Under the pieces are notes generated by a model. It saw only the letters and a program-made list of their open reading frames with translations, ran no database searches and was not told the DNA's origin. From Flavobacteriales bacterium (GTDB lineage Bacteria > Bacteroidota > Bacteroidia > Flavobacteriales_D > Sanyastnellaceae), in NCBI GenBank assembly GCA_947488195.1, contig CANKYR010000003.1, positions 1 to 60,251 on the forward strand: 60,251 nt of DNA, written 5' to 3'. Shown piece by piece: positions 1-11,100 of the stretch. Both the position numbers and the translations under genes were made by a program. Each line of letters starts with the position of its first letter. The stretch's first letter is position 1.

Positions 1-484
1 GCTCTGTTTGCTCAACGGATTTTCCGTTCGTTAATTTCCAACGTGTCATAAGTCTGTGTATGTGAGTGTCAACAGGAAAGGCAGGCACGTCGAATGCTTG
101 AGCCATCACAACACTCGCGGTCTTGTGTCCTACACCTGGCAGTGCTTCTAACGATTCGAATGAAGCAGGCACTTCGCCGTTGTGTTCGTTTATAATGATA
201 TGAGAAAGGTTGAAGATGGCTTTGCTTTTCGCCGGAGAAAGTCCGCAGGGCTTAATGATCTCGCGAATTTCTTCAATGCTCAACTTAATCATGTCGAACG
301 GATTGTTCGCTTGTTTGAACAAATGCGGGGTAATGGTATTCACCCGAGCGTCTGTGCATTGCGCTGAAAGAAGCACAGCAATTAACAAAGTGAATGCGTC
401 AGTATGATCGAGAGGTATGGGAGTTTCGGGGTATAGTTTTTCCAATTCAACTCTCACATAATCCGCCGCCTCTTTCTTTTTCAT
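1..484 (-). CDS. nth: Endonuclease III, C-terminus cut by window edge
   Basis: DNA glycosylase/AP lyase of base excision repair that removes oxidised pyrimidines. About 161 codons are present. The N-terminus reads MKKKEAADYVRVELEKLYP, then the HhH-GPD fold with LLSAQCTDARV and the helix-hairpin-helix LPGVGHKTASVV. The catalytic lysine lies in that hairpin. The catalytic aspartate is in the VDTHIHRL motif near the left edge. The C-terminal iron-sulfur cysteines would lie beyond position 1 and cannot be checked. The start codon overlaps the stop of the upstream DUF6702 gene by one base (TAATG), which suggests translational coupling. Identification is firm. Confidence 0.93.
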   Translation of the reverse strand, partial: MKKKEAADYVRVELEKLYPETPIPLDHTDAFTLLIAVLLSAQCTDARVNTITPHLFKQANNPFDMIKLSIEEIREIIKPCGLSPAKSKAIFNLSHIIINEHNGEVPASFESLEALPGVGHKTASVVMAQAFDVPAFPVDTHIHRLMTRWKLTNGKSVEQTE

Positions 485-981
485 TACGGAATGAATTGAA
501 ATTGAGTTTTGTCTTTTGTGAAATATTCACGCTTCGATTGACCATTCCATCTAACCTCTACAATGTTCTGTTGGTCGGAATACAAATCCAATAGAATCGT
601 ATTGTTCACAACCACTTGATTCGGATCGAAATAATTTCCTTCAATAAATAAAGTTGTCATGTCGTTGTCTACGCTATAACCTAAAAAATTAAGCACCACA
701 CTTCTTCCTCCAACTTGAAGACTGATTTTATCGCCAATGTACTTTTTAACTAACTCGAAAACTTCTGGTGTTTGCGGATATAAGGAATTATAGCGATAGC
801 ATTGGGCTTCAATGGCGTGCTCCAAATCGTCGGTAAATATTTTAGAGGTGATTTCAAGAACCCGAGTTTCCGCATTGAATTCAATGGTTGTGTTGCTCAA
901 ATAGAATTTATGAGTAAAGGGCGCGTAAGCCTGAGAGCATAGAGCGAAGAGCGCGAAGCATAACAATAGAACCGATTTCAT
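484..981 (-). CDS. DUF6702 family exported protein
   Basis: 165-residue protein with a cleavable signal peptide (hydrophobic residues about 3-18, then SQAYA). The mature part begins with the pattern HKFYLSNTTIEFN and continues with LEITSKIFTDDLEHAI, which I recognise as DUF6702, a small Bacteroidota family of periplasmic or exported proteins without a known function. The gene is first in a leftward pair with nth and shares the TAATG junction with it. A near-consensus -7 box (CCAAATTA on the plus strand, 986-993) lies just upstream, inside the divergent space shared with nrnA. Family assignment is from remembered sequence pattern; function is unknown. Confidence 0.75.
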   Translation of the reverse strand: MKSVLLLCFALFALCSQAYAPFTHKFYLSNTTIEFNAETRVLEITSKIFTDDLEHAIEAQCYRYNSLYPQTPEVFELVKKYIGDKISLQVGGRSVVLNFLGYSVDNDMTTLFIEGNYFDPNQVVVNNTILLDLYSDQQNIVEVRWNGQSKREYFTKDKTQFQFIP

Positions 982-1015
982 TTCGCCAAATTACAACGAA
1001 TTATAGTTTACCCCT

Positions 1016-1023
1016 TACCTTTG
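1016..1023 (+). promoter_or_regulatory. -7 box of nrnA promoter
   Basis: TACCTTTG matches the Bacteroidota -7 consensus TAnnTTTG exactly. It sits 4 bases before the nrnA ATG, so the leader would be extremely short or absent. No convincing TTG -33 element is visible at the usual spacing. Confidence 0.5.
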
Positions 1024-1027
1024 AAGT

Positions 1028-2053
1028 ATGTTAAAATGCACATTGAATAGTGATGAGCTCGCAAAAGCAAAAGCAATTGTAGACGGTTCTCAGAAAATAG
1101 TTATTTCCACCCACATCTCGCCAGACGGCGATGCGATTGGATCTTCTTGCGCAATGGCGCAGATGTTAGTTAAAATGGGGAAGGAAGTGACAATTGTTCT
1201 TCCTGACCATGCTCCGGCTTATTTAAGTTGGTTACAAGGAAATGAATATGTTGTGGTTTGTAAAGACCAAGGTGAAGAAACCGCCAAGCGCATTCAAGAT
1301 GCTGATGCGATTTTTATTTTAGATTACAACCACCTGGGAAGAATTGGCGAAGCTGTTAAGAAGTTACTTGAGGCGCAAATGGGAGTGAAGCCTTTTATTC
1401 TCATTGATCATCACGAGCAACCCGCCACTTTTCCAGATGTTGTTTATTCAGATACAAGCATTTGCAGCACGTGTGAAATGGTTTTTCATTTCGCGGGTGC
1501 AATGAATTGGTTGGAGCTGATTGATGTGCCAACCGCTCAAGCTATTTATTGCGGAATTATGACCGATACCATGTCGTTCCGTTTTCCAAGCGTGAGTCCA
1601 GAAACTCATGAGATTGCAGCATGGCTTATGCGCAAAGGACTGAAGCCACATGTTGTGCATGAAAATGTTTTGGACTCTCAGCGAGTAGAGCGTTTGCGAT
1701 TGATGGGTTACGCACTTTCAGAATGCATGACTGTTCTTCCCGAATACAAGGCCGCATTTATCGCCATCACCAAAGAAAACATAGATCGGTTTGAACCACA
1801 ATCGGGCGATACTGAGGGATTGGTGAATATGGCGTTAAGCGTTGAAGGAACCACGATAGCAGCATTTTTTAGAGAAGACGAAGATTGTGTTCGTATTAGT
1901 TTCAGAAGTAAGGGAACACGTGATGTGAATCAAATGGCACGCACGCACTTTAACGGGGGCGGACATAAGAATGCTGCAGGTGCGCGTTTGCACGAATCGT
2001 TGGAACATACGATTGCGAAGTTTTTAGAGTTATTACAAAAAGGAGAAATCTAA
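1028..2053 (+). CDS. nrnA: DHH-family phosphoesterase NrnA (oligoribonuclease / pAp phosphatase)
   Basis: 341 residues, the usual length for NrnA-type DHH proteins, which degrade very short oligoribonucleotides and can dephosphorylate pAp. The N-terminal DHH domain shows HISPDGDAIGSS (motif I, about residues 29-40), the metal-binding DYNH (about 99-102) and IDHHEQP (about 126-132). The C-terminal DHHA1 domain carries the nucleotide-binding GGGHKNAAGA (about 311-320). All metal ligands expected for an active enzyme appear present. The stop overlaps the ATG of the FKBP gene by one base (TAATG), so the two are probably one operon. Confidence 0.92.
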   Translation: MLKCTLNSDELAKAKAIVDGSQKIVISTHISPDGDAIGSSCAMAQMLVKMGKEVTIVLPDHAPAYLSWLQGNEYVVVCKDQGEETAKRIQDADAIFILDYNHLGRIGEAVKKLLEAQMGVKPFILIDHHEQPATFPDVVYSDTSICSTCEMVFHFAGAMNWLELIDVPTAQAIYCGIMTDTMSFRFPSVSPETHEIAAWLMRKGLKPHVVHENVLDSQRVERLRLMGYALSECMTVLPEYKAAFIAITKENIDRFEPQSGDTEGLVNMALSVEGTTIAAFFREDEDCVRISFRSKGTRDVNQMARTHFNGGGHKNAAGARLHESLEHTIAKFLELLQKGEI

Positions 2054-2577
2054 TGAAATACGCCTATCTGCTTTTTGCTTTCGCGGCAATCCTCATGAGT
2101 TGCGACAGTTGCTCGCAGGACAAGAAGACAATTCAGCAAATGTCGCAAGCACAAATAGATTCGATGCTCATTGCACAGAACCGAAATTTCCATGCGCAAG
2201 AAAAGGAGCGGATTCAAAAATTCGTTTCAGATAAGCAATGGCCAACAACAATTACTGGAACGGGAGTTCATTATTGGATTTACCAGCAAGGAGCAGGAGA
2301 AAACGTGAAGGCAGAGCAAATTGCCATGGTGGAATACGAAGTCTCTTTGCTTGATGGAACCGTTATTTATAAAAGTAAGCCCAACGAAAAAGTTCCGGTT
2401 AAAATTGGTCACGACAATGTAGAAAGTGGCTTGCACGAGGCAATGCTGTTGCTAAAGACAGGAGATCGCGCAAAATTTGTTCTGCCTTCTTATCGCGCAT
2501 TCGGTTTAACGGGTGAAGGGAAAATACCAATGAACGCTGCCGTGGTTTACGACATTCATTTGGTGGAAATTCATTAA
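2053..2577 (+). CDS. FKBP-type peptidyl-prolyl isomerase lipoprotein (GldI-like)
   Basis: 174 residues. A lipoprotein signal peptide ends in the lipobox LMSC (Cys about 17). The C-terminal FKBP domain (about 75-174) includes EYEVSLLDGTVIYKS, ESGLHEAMLLLKTGDRAKFVLP and YRAFG. It should be a periplasmic, membrane-anchored folding factor. GldI of gliding Flavobacteria is a lipoprotein of this class and size, so a GldI-like role is plausible, but the window has no other gld genes to support it. It is translationally coupled to nrnA. Its stop codon directly abuts the stop codon of the convergent aldehyde dehydrogenase. Confidence 0.88.
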   Translation: MKYAYLLFAFAAILMSCDSCSQDKKTIQQMSQAQIDSMLIAQNRNFHAQEKERIQKFVSDKQWPTTITGTGVHYWIYQQGAGENVKAEQIAMVEYEVSLLDGTVIYKSKPNEKVPVKIGHDNVESGLHEAMLLLKTGDRAKFVLPSYRAFGLTGEGKIPMNAAVVYDIHLVEIH

Positions 2578-3972
2578 TTATATAATTCGTCTCAAAATCT
2601 TCGCAAGCCACTCTTTGCCTTTATACGGAGGGTGCACCAATGAAGTTGAATTGAAAATTCGACTTACATGAACTTCTGATTTTAAATGACAGAATTCTAG
2701 GAAACCATGGTATCCGTGCGAGTATCCCATTCCTGAAAAGTTACTTCCGCCAAACGGCATGCGCACATCGCTGAGGTGCAAGAACACATCGTTAATGGTT
2801 ACTCCACCTGACCATGTGTTGCGCGTTATGAATTTGCGTTCGCTTCTGTTGTGCGAGAATACATACAACGCCAAGGGCTTGTCTATGCTGCGAATGAAGT
2901 CTACCGCTTCTTCCATTGTTTCATATTCGAAGAGGGGCAGTATTGGTCCGAATATTTCTTCTTTAAAAACTTTCGTTTCTTTCGATACATTTCCGACAAC
3001 GGTTAAGCCGAACAAACGCTCGTTTGGTTTATGTTGCCCTTCAAAGTGTATAGTTCCTCCTGAATTTCGCACTTCCTCAACCATTTCGGTAAGTCGGGAA
3101 TAGTGTTTTTCTGAGACGATACGAACCACTTCGTCTGAATTCAATTTCTCATCTAAGGTGTATTTGGAATGATAATACGTTTTTAAATGAGCTGCAAATT
3201 CCTTTGATTTTCCTTTTGGAAGTAACACATAATCTGCAGCTATGCATGTTTGTCCAGCATTCGTGTATTTTCCCCAAAGAATCTTTTTAGCAGCATCTGC
3301 GAGATCGTAATTTTCACCGATGACTACAGGAGATTTTCCACCAAGTTCTAGAGTTACGCTAGTTAGATTTTTAGCTGCAGCAGCCATAACCAATTTTCCA
3401 ACAGCTGGAGATCCTGTAAAGAAAATATGGTTGAAGGGAAGTTCTGTCAATTGCGCTGCAACCCTTCCGTCGCCAAGCACAACGCAGGCTTCCTTGGGAA
3501 GAAACGTATCTTCAACGAAGTCTTTTATCGCTTGACTCACTGTTGGTGTGAGTTCAGAAGGTTTGATTACCGCTGTGTTTCCGGCAGCGAGGCATGAGAC
3601 AAGTGGAGTAAGTGTTAGCTGAACGGGATAATTCCACGGAGAAAGAATGAGGCATACACCTTTCGACTCAATATGAATTTTATTGGACGCCAAGGGATTG
3701 GCGAGATACATTCCAGGGTAGGTAATTCTCATCCATTCTCGAAGTTCCTTTCTTACTGCTTTTAATTCTGCGAATATGAGCGAGAATTCCATAATGGAAG
3801 ACTCGAACGGATGTTTATTCAAATCTGTTTTCAGCGCGTGAGTAAGGTTAGCTTCGTGCTTGTGCAATCCCTTTTCAAATCTATTGAGTACTTCAATTCT
3901 TTCCGAAACTTTACTGTTTTTGAAGAGCAATGCATGTTTCTTTTGCTGCTCGAAAATTTCCATATTCAACAT
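2578..3972 (-). CDS. Aldehyde dehydrogenase, ALDH3 / fatty aldehyde type
   Basis: 464 residues. NAD(P)-dependent oxidation of aldehydes to acids. The general-base region LELGGKSPVV and the catalytic-cysteine motif NAGQTCIAADYVL are intact, and the nucleotide-binding stretch FFTGSPAVGK precedes them. The short length, the lack of an N-terminal extension and the hydrophobic/basic C-terminus (LAKILRRII) fit the ALDH3/FALDH branch rather than long ALDH1/2 enzymes. Exact substrate cannot be inferred. Translation could start at 3972 or at the in-frame ATG at 3963. It is the last gene of a leftward run with the PLC/S1-P1 gene (9-base gap) and comB. Confidence 0.9.
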   Translation of the reverse strand: MLNMEIFEQQKKHALLFKNSKVSERIEVLNRFEKGLHKHEANLTHALKTDLNKHPFESSIMEFSLIFAELKAVRKELREWMRITYPGMYLANPLASNKIHIESKGVCLILSPWNYPVQLTLTPLVSCLAAGNTAVIKPSELTPTVSQAIKDFVEDTFLPKEACVVLGDGRVAAQLTELPFNHIFFTGSPAVGKLVMAAAAKNLTSVTLELGGKSPVVIGENYDLADAAKKILWGKYTNAGQTCIAADYVLLPKGKSKEFAAHLKTYYHSKYTLDEKLNSDEVVRIVSEKHYSRLTEMVEEVRNSGGTIHFEGQHKPNERLFGLTVVGNVSKETKVFKEEIFGPILPLFEYETMEEAVDFIRSIDKPLALYVFSHNRSERKFITRNTWSGGVTINDVFLHLSDVRMPFGGSNFSGMGYSHGYHGFLEFCHLKSEVHVSRIFNSTSLVHPPYKGKEWLAKILRRII

Positions 3973-3981
3973 AATGTTTTG

Positions 3982-4962
3982 TTATTCGTGTTCGCGAATT
4001 TTTTTCGTTTCGTGTTCTGTTGGTTCGTCGGCTATCTCTTCCTCCTTTAAATACCAGTCGTCTAGATCGGGTTGTCCTGCATCTGCCCATGCACTCAACC
4101 AAAGGCTTCCAAGTGAATAAACAGCAGAGCGCATTCTTCGTTCAACCTGTCCGTTTAAAAGATTGCTGTACGCTTCCGAGAATTCTCTCGAATAGGTTCG
4201 TACTTCAATATTGTTTCGCACTTCAAATGCATATTTTTTATCGGAAGGAAATTGTTCGGTTAATTGCGCTTCAAACTTCAATACAGAATCGACACCGGCA
4301 TAACTTTCTTTGAGTCTCTCCCAAATGAAATGTTGCGGGGCGGAAATGTATTCGGCTTGCCCAACAAAGAAATCGTATTGTGGAAATTGAATTTCTGGAA
4401 CGCGACTTTCCCAGAAACCGTGAATGCCTTTTTGATTGGTCTTTTGTCCGTTGTAGTTGGAAGTCGAATGAAGAGGCACATGTACATCTCCAACGTAGTG
4501 TCCCAATTCTGCCGAAAGTCGAAGAACACGATTCACATCTTTTTCTTTGAAGGCAATCACCAATTTAGAATAAACGAGATACAAATTCCACGGAACAATG
4601 CCATGTGCGCGAAGGCTATCTTCTCCGTATTTTGATACAGCGTCGTTCCAACGCTCGGGTAAATTATCAAAAGGAGAAGAAGAATTTTCCGTTACATAAC
4701 GATCAACATCGAGGAAGTGGCACTCAGCTTCCCCCTTAACACTGTATCTTCTTTTGTCTGGATCTACACTATGATCTATTAAATAGTTCATGTTGTATTT
4801 GTAGAATCCGAAAAGTTCCGGAGGAAGTGTGTAGATCGCGAGCTCATTAATCTTCTTGTGTCCGAAGAATCCCCAGTCTAAACAAACATGCGGATCTGGT
4901 TCTTTTGAAAAAACGGACAAGGGGAAACAAAGCACCAACAATATAAGGGTCTTTGTTTTCAT
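3982..4962 (-). CDS. Exported zinc-dependent phospholipase C / S1-P1 nuclease-fold protein
   Basis: 326 residues with a signal peptide (MKTKTLILLVLCFPLSVFS). The mature protein shows the zinc-site pattern of the PLC/S1-P1 nuclease fold: an N-terminal Trp and His (DWGFFGHKKIN), then LIDHSVDPD and ECHFLDVD, the HxxxD motif ELGHYVGDVHVPLHST, and a later histidine in IHGFWESRVPE. The fold and zinc ligands are well supported. Whether it cleaves phospholipid or nucleic acid cannot be told. It ends in a charged tail (EEEIADEPTEHETKKIREHE). The gene lies between comB and the aldehyde dehydrogenase in the same direction. Confidence 0.8.
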   Translation of the reverse strand: MKTKTLILLVLCFPLSVFSKEPDPHVCLDWGFFGHKKINELAIYTLPPELFGFYKYNMNYLIDHSVDPDKRRYSVKGEAECHFLDVDRYVTENSSSPFDNLPERWNDAVSKYGEDSLRAHGIVPWNLYLVYSKLVIAFKEKDVNRVLRLSAELGHYVGDVHVPLHSTSNYNGQKTNQKGIHGFWESRVPEIQFPQYDFFVGQAEYISAPQHFIWERLKESYAGVDSVLKFEAQLTEQFPSDKKYAFEVRNNIEVRTYSREFSEAYSNLLNGQVERRMRSAVYSLGSLWLSAWADAGQPDLDDWYLKEEEIADEPTEHETKKIREHE

Positions 4963-4972
4963 GTTGAAGGCA

Positions 4973-5716
4973 TTACGCGTTGTCTATTTCCAACTTCACC
5001 AACTTACCATCGCGAAGAATAGGAATGCATGGCACGGTGTCTAACGTAAGGCAATACTTGACGTCCTTTTGAATTTTCAATTTCATCAAGCGCTTGCGAT
5101 GAGAACTAGCTCGAAGGAAACTGTAGAAGTTATCGCGGGCAGAACGGTATAAGAATTTAGCCGAGATGGTGCTGTCTTCGTTCGAAACGAATTTGCGACT
5201 TTCTAAAAGAATGTCGGCAATGGCACCTGCACAGATGGTGTCTTCCAGATTCATCTTTTCTTTCCATCCGGAAGCGAGAATCAATACGTTTTTATTTTGA
5301 GAAATAAGCCAGTTACTGAGGTAGGTGAGGTTGTTCAAACAACCGATTACCACAATGCTTTTGTCTTTTGCCACTTCAATGGCGTTGGTTCCGTTAGTCG
5401 TTGTAAGAACAACTGTTTTTCCAATTAAATCTGGATTCATGAAAGCATAAGGGGAATTTCCAAAGTCGAAACCTTCCACCACTTGTCCGTCTCTTTCTGC
5501 AGCGGTTATGTATCCTTTCGATTTATAATCAACCGCTTTTTCAACTGAATTTATCGGAATGATTTCATTAATGCCACAATGAAGCCCTGTGGTAATAGCG
5601 CTTGTAGCGCGAAGCACATCAATAACAACAACAATGTCAAATCCATTGTCGTACAAGTGGAAATGACTTGGGGCGTAACAAACTTCAACAATCTTTCTTT
5701 CGCTTAGTGCAGGCAT
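4973..5716 (-). CDS. comB: 2-phosphosulfolactate phosphatase family protein
   Basis: 247 residues, the normal ComB length. ComB hydrolyses 2-phosphosulfolactate to sulfolactate, a step first described in coenzyme M synthesis; many bacteria without coenzyme M carry homologues of uncertain role. Family marks are VVVIDVLRATSAITTGL near the N-terminus, AAERDGQVVEGFDFGNSP, and VVLTTTNGTNAIE. It is first in the leftward group comB-PLC/S1-P1-aldehyde dehydrogenase. Family assignment is firm; physiological substrate is not known. Confidence 0.88.
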   Translation of the reverse strand: MPALSERKIVEVCYAPSHFHLYDNGFDIVVVIDVLRATSAITTGLHCGINEIIPINSVEKAVDYKSKGYITAAERDGQVVEGFDFGNSPYAFMNPDLIGKTVVLTTTNGTNAIEVAKDKSIVVIGCLNNLTYLSNWLISQNKNVLILASGWKEKMNLEDTICAGAIADILLESRKFVSNEDSTISAKFLYRSARDNFYSFLRASSHRKRLMKLKIQKDVKYCLTLDTVPCIPILRDGKLVKLEIDNA

Positions 5717-5809
5717 AGGGTAGGTTCTAAAAAGCTAAAATTAACAAAAGAAAAGGAAAGCGGCGAATTTGTTTATGCCATAACTAACTTCGCAACCTAA
5801 TCAGAACCC

Positions 5810-6760
5810 ATGCGTGTAAACAAATTCATAAGTGAATCGGGACTTTGTAGCCGAAGAGAAGCCGACAAGTTTATTGAACGTGGTCTAGTTACTATTAATG
5901 GAAAGAAGATTGGACTAGGTGCCGAAGTTGGACCAAGAGATGTGGTGAAAGTGAACGGTCGCGGTCTAAATAGAGAAGAGAAGCAAGATTTGGTTTTGGC
6001 TTTCAACAAGCCTATGGGTGTTGTTTCTACTACAGATAAAGTAGAGAAGAACAACATCATAGATTACATAAGCTACAGCGAACGTATTTTTCCGATTGGA
6101 AGATTAGATAAGGATTCTCAAGGACTTATTCTCTTGACTAATAATGGCGACTTAGTTAACAAGATTCTTCGAGCAGGAAACAAAAACGAAAAGGAATACA
6201 TCGTAAGTGTGGATCGTCCCTTGTTTCCGGACTTCGCAGAGAAGATGAGTCAAGGTGTTCCTATTCTTGGTGTTCAAACACGTCGCTGCAAAGTAGTTGT
6301 TGAAACTCCGTTTGTATTTCGAATTACACTTATACAAGGATTGAACAGACAGATTCGAAGAATGTGTGAACACTTTGGATACACAGTCACGAAGTTAGAA
6401 CGATGCCGAATTATGCACATTGGCATTCAAGGACTTCAGGTGGGTGAATTCAGACCTTTGGAGGAAGATGAGATGAGACTGTTGAATAAGTATCTTGAAA
6501 AATCGAAATCAGAAGCTCCGGAGAAGAAAGCTTCGAGCGATCCAGACAAGCCTAAGCCGAAACCAAGACCTAAGCCTAAGCCAAGAACAAGTGCTTCTGC
6601 ATCTTCACCGTCATCATCGAAACCAAGATTTAAAGCAGGAAGTAAATCGCACGCCAAACCTGGTGAACGCACTTTTCGAAACGGACCGAGCAAGGGAAGT
6701 AGTAGTCGTGGAAATTCAGGGAAGAGCAGCAGAGGGGGAGCGAAAAGAACAGGTAGATAG
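5810..6760 (+). CDS. rluF: RluF-type 23S rRNA pseudouridine synthase with long basic tail
   Basis: 316 residues. An N-terminal S4 RNA-binding domain ([18 protein letters not shown], residues about 2-60) precedes a RsuA/RluB/E/F-type synthase domain. The catalytic aspartate is in [11 protein letters not shown] (about residue 103), and the family motif [15 protein letters not shown] is intact. RluF-type enzymes isomerise uridine 2604 of 23S rRNA (E. coli numbering). Residues about 233-316 form a low-complexity tail: Lys-Pro/Arg-Pro repeats, a Ser-rich stretch, then Gly/Arg/Ser-rich sequence, expected to be disordered and RNA-binding. A near-consensus -7 box TAACTTCG lies at about 5784-5791. Confidence 0.9.
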   Translation: MRVNKFISESGLCSRREADKFIERGLVTINGKKIGLGAEVGPRDVVKVNGRGLNREEKQDLVLAFNKPMGVVSTTDKVEKNNIIDYISYSERIFPIGRLDKDSQGLILLTNNGDLVNKILRAGNKNEKEYIVSVDRPLFPDFAEKMSQGVPILGVQTRRCKVVVETPFVFRITLIQGLNRQIRRMCEHFGYTVTKLERCRIMHIGIQGLQVGEFRPLEEDEMRLLNKYLEKSKSEAPEKKASSDPDKPKPKPRPKPKPRTSASASSPSSSKPRFKAGSKSHAKPGERTFRNGPSKGSSSRGNSGKSSRGGAKRTGR

Positions 6761-6761
6761 A

Positions 6762-8110
<1,349 letters not shown>

Positions 8111-8128
8111 GTTTAATAAATAGAAATT

Positions 8129-8155
8129 AAAAAGGGCCATGCGGCCCTTTTTTTT
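8129..8155. terminator. Bidirectional intrinsic terminator, eno / large exported protein
   Basis: AAAAAGGGCC and GGCCCTTTTT pair around an ATGC loop, with T-runs on both strands. It serves eno on the plus strand. The minus-strand stop codon (8154-8156) overlaps its right edge, so it also ends that gene. Confidence 0.9.
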
Positions 8156-11100
8156 ACTGATTTAATTCAGGGTATCTATCTAAAAGATCGTCTCGTTTTT
8201 TCTTTGAAGCGAGCATAGACCAAGAGAATCTCTTCTTGCCTTCTTCGTATCTCCGGTTCTCGTCTTTCACTGCCGTTAATATTTCCAAGAAAGCAGCGTC
8301 TGAACTAATTACGGTAAGAATATTCAATTTGTATTCAAACATGTACCATGTAGCACCATCTAATTCCAAGTACAATCTGAATATATCTCCGCTCCGACGT
8401 TTTTCAATTTCAATTAACCCTTTGGTATATTTGAAAATTTGCTTTTTGCCCATGCTGGCAACACCCAATGGACCGGTGGTAGAGAATGTTTCAAGCTCTT
8501 CGTTCCAAACCCAATTCAGATCTCCAAAATAAAAGAACTGCTGAAGTTCTTCGGGAAGTCTCTTTAATGTTCCGTCTAAAGCTAAATCTGCAATGATTTT
8601 ATCAGATTTTTCAATTCCTAAAAACTCAACCAAACTTTTTTCAAATTGAGTTTTGGTCAAATCGATAGGGTCTAAGTTGGCATTTGTAAATTTCTCAACA
8701 ATGTGCTTTTGAGCTCCTTCATCAAATGGGAAGTTCAATAGACTCGTGCTTTGTGCAGCCAATGTGGAGTCGTTCGATTGGAAATGAACGGTTCCCACAG
8801 ACTTCATAACCATCATGCCGTAATCAACATTGAAGTCCATAACACCATCTCCTGTTAATTCGCAGGTGGTGGTATTTAAACCAAGCAATTGGCCTGGCAG
8901 TTTGGGCTGACGGATTTTCTCTTTCGATCCGATGTAGTAGGTTTTCTTGCCTTTGTCGTAGTACAAAAATCCGGTTGATTCGATAAGTCCGTGGTCTTTC
9001 TTGTTTGGCTTAGCGCTTAAGAAACCAGGATAAATCTTCATCGGAGGTTCGTCCTTCACAATAACACCAACTCCCAATTTAGACATGGTCATATCGCGCA
9101 AGGTGCTATCTACAGGTATGTAAATTTCCAGTGGATTAATTTCCGATTTAAATTTGAAGAAGGTTCTCGCAATACTATTGCAGTTATGCAGAATGCGCAC
9201 ACCGCCGGTGAAAGTCAAGTTCGGATTACTCGCGTGCAATTCGAATTTTCCATAATATTCGAAGGCGGGTGATAGGAAGAATTGATCAGTCTCCTTAATA
9301 TCTCCGAAAGCAACAGTCTGGTAAGTTGAATCCAATCTAAATGTGTTAATGTGAATCTTCTGCTCTTTCTTGTTTTCGTCTTTGTATATAACATCACCAC
9401 TTCCCTCGTATTTCTTGCGACCTTCAATCTTCAAACTTGCATTGAAAATTTTATGATGTTGCGTTATGAAGTTGCTAATCACTTGAGCGCGTTCCAGCTT
9501 GCGCATATTCGCCCATTTGTCAATAACCACATAGTTACTGTCGGGTTGAACCTTCGAGTCGGCAACAATAATGTATTCAATCTTGTTACACGTTAGTCGG
9601 TTATTCTTCACATCGTATTTCGCATACGGAGATAGGAAGTTCAAACTATCTTGATTGGGGTCGATAGAGTAAAAGTTGCTTCGCTTCTTTTCTGCATCGG
9701 TGTCAATAACAAGATCGTTGTTTGCTTTCCGCGTAGACGAAAGCTCCATTTCGGATTTATCCATGAACCAAGTGAATTGATCCATGAAGCAAACATAAAG
9801 GTTTGCTGGAAATTCAATTTTCGTCTCACCGCTGTTACTCTTGAACTGTCCTTTTCTAGCGTCGAAATCGACGTCGGCACTCACGTTGTCTGTTTTGAAT
9901 GCCAATCCAACATCACCAGGATTGGATTTCAATTCAAATGCTGCAGTATCTGCGAGGATTTTTCTATTTCTTAATTTGAAATGTTTGGATGAGAGTTTTG
10001 CTCCAACGAAATCACTAGAGCCATTACCGGTCATTCCGGTTGGTTCAAGGCGCATAGTTCCTTTGAATTTAGCTTCTTTATTGAAACAATCAACCAAATC
10101 GTCGTTCGTTGTGACTTCTAGCTTGTCTTTTTTAGGGAAGTACTGCAAGTCCATTTTACTCGCTTGCGCATCTGGAACATTCGCTTTTTTGTCGCTTTTG
10201 TTAGTGAATGCAGAAGCCAATCCAAAGACCTCTTCGGGCACATATGTAAACGAGTTGGAAAGTGAAGTTGAAGTCAGGTAATCAAGTTTGCCTTTTCCTT
10301 TTAGTCCTGAAAAGTTCAAAGTTAAATCACCCGTAACCATAGCTTTTCCCCCATAGGCTTGAAAGCCTAAATCAGTGGTGTTGATTTGAAATCCTAAGCT
10401 GTTGTCTTCCATCAAGACCAATGGCTCTTTGATGTCCGGAAATATTCCACCACTTACCAATGTTCCTTGAAACTTCAAATTCTTTTTATTGAAGTTGTCG
10501 AGCGAATCAATTTGAAACGGTTCCACTTCATAGTAGAAACCATCGCGTTTGTATTTTCCTTTTTGAATGGAATATGAATCATAAAATACACTCGAAGTTT
10601 TATTACAGGTTAAGATGGGATATTGCGGATAGTCCTTTGAGTGATAGCCGCTTTTATTTGTGGGATGATCTATCTCGAGCGTTCCAGAAAGACCTGAAAG
10701 GACATTTTTAACGCGAGTTTTAGGGTAGTTGCCAAAATTATCAGGCGCTCTAGTAAAGTCGTCTACGAAAATAACACACGAATCAATTTCAGCCATATCA
10801 AATTTGAATTGATCATAAATGAAATTGTATTTCGCTCCAATCAACTCGAAATTGCCTGTGTTAATTCTTCCGCTAAAACTGAAATCACGATCCTTGTGTA
10901 AGATAATTTCACCTCCACTCGGATAGATCATGACTTTCTGTGAATCACTCAGCAAAACGCTGTTTACGCCTTTAATAATGATGTCTCTTGTAAGCAAACT
11001 GAACCGAGCATTTTCGGAACGACCAACTTCAGAAATAAATTGAATAGCATCGTAATCAGAGTTTCCGCGATTGTTTTCAATGTGCTTGTGTAATTTCTCA

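Noticed and set aside
9841-10281. Open frame on the plus strand inside the large exported protein
   Set aside because: It is fully contained in the 1487-residue gene, is Ser/Leu-rich as expected from an antisense shadow, and has no promoter or family match.
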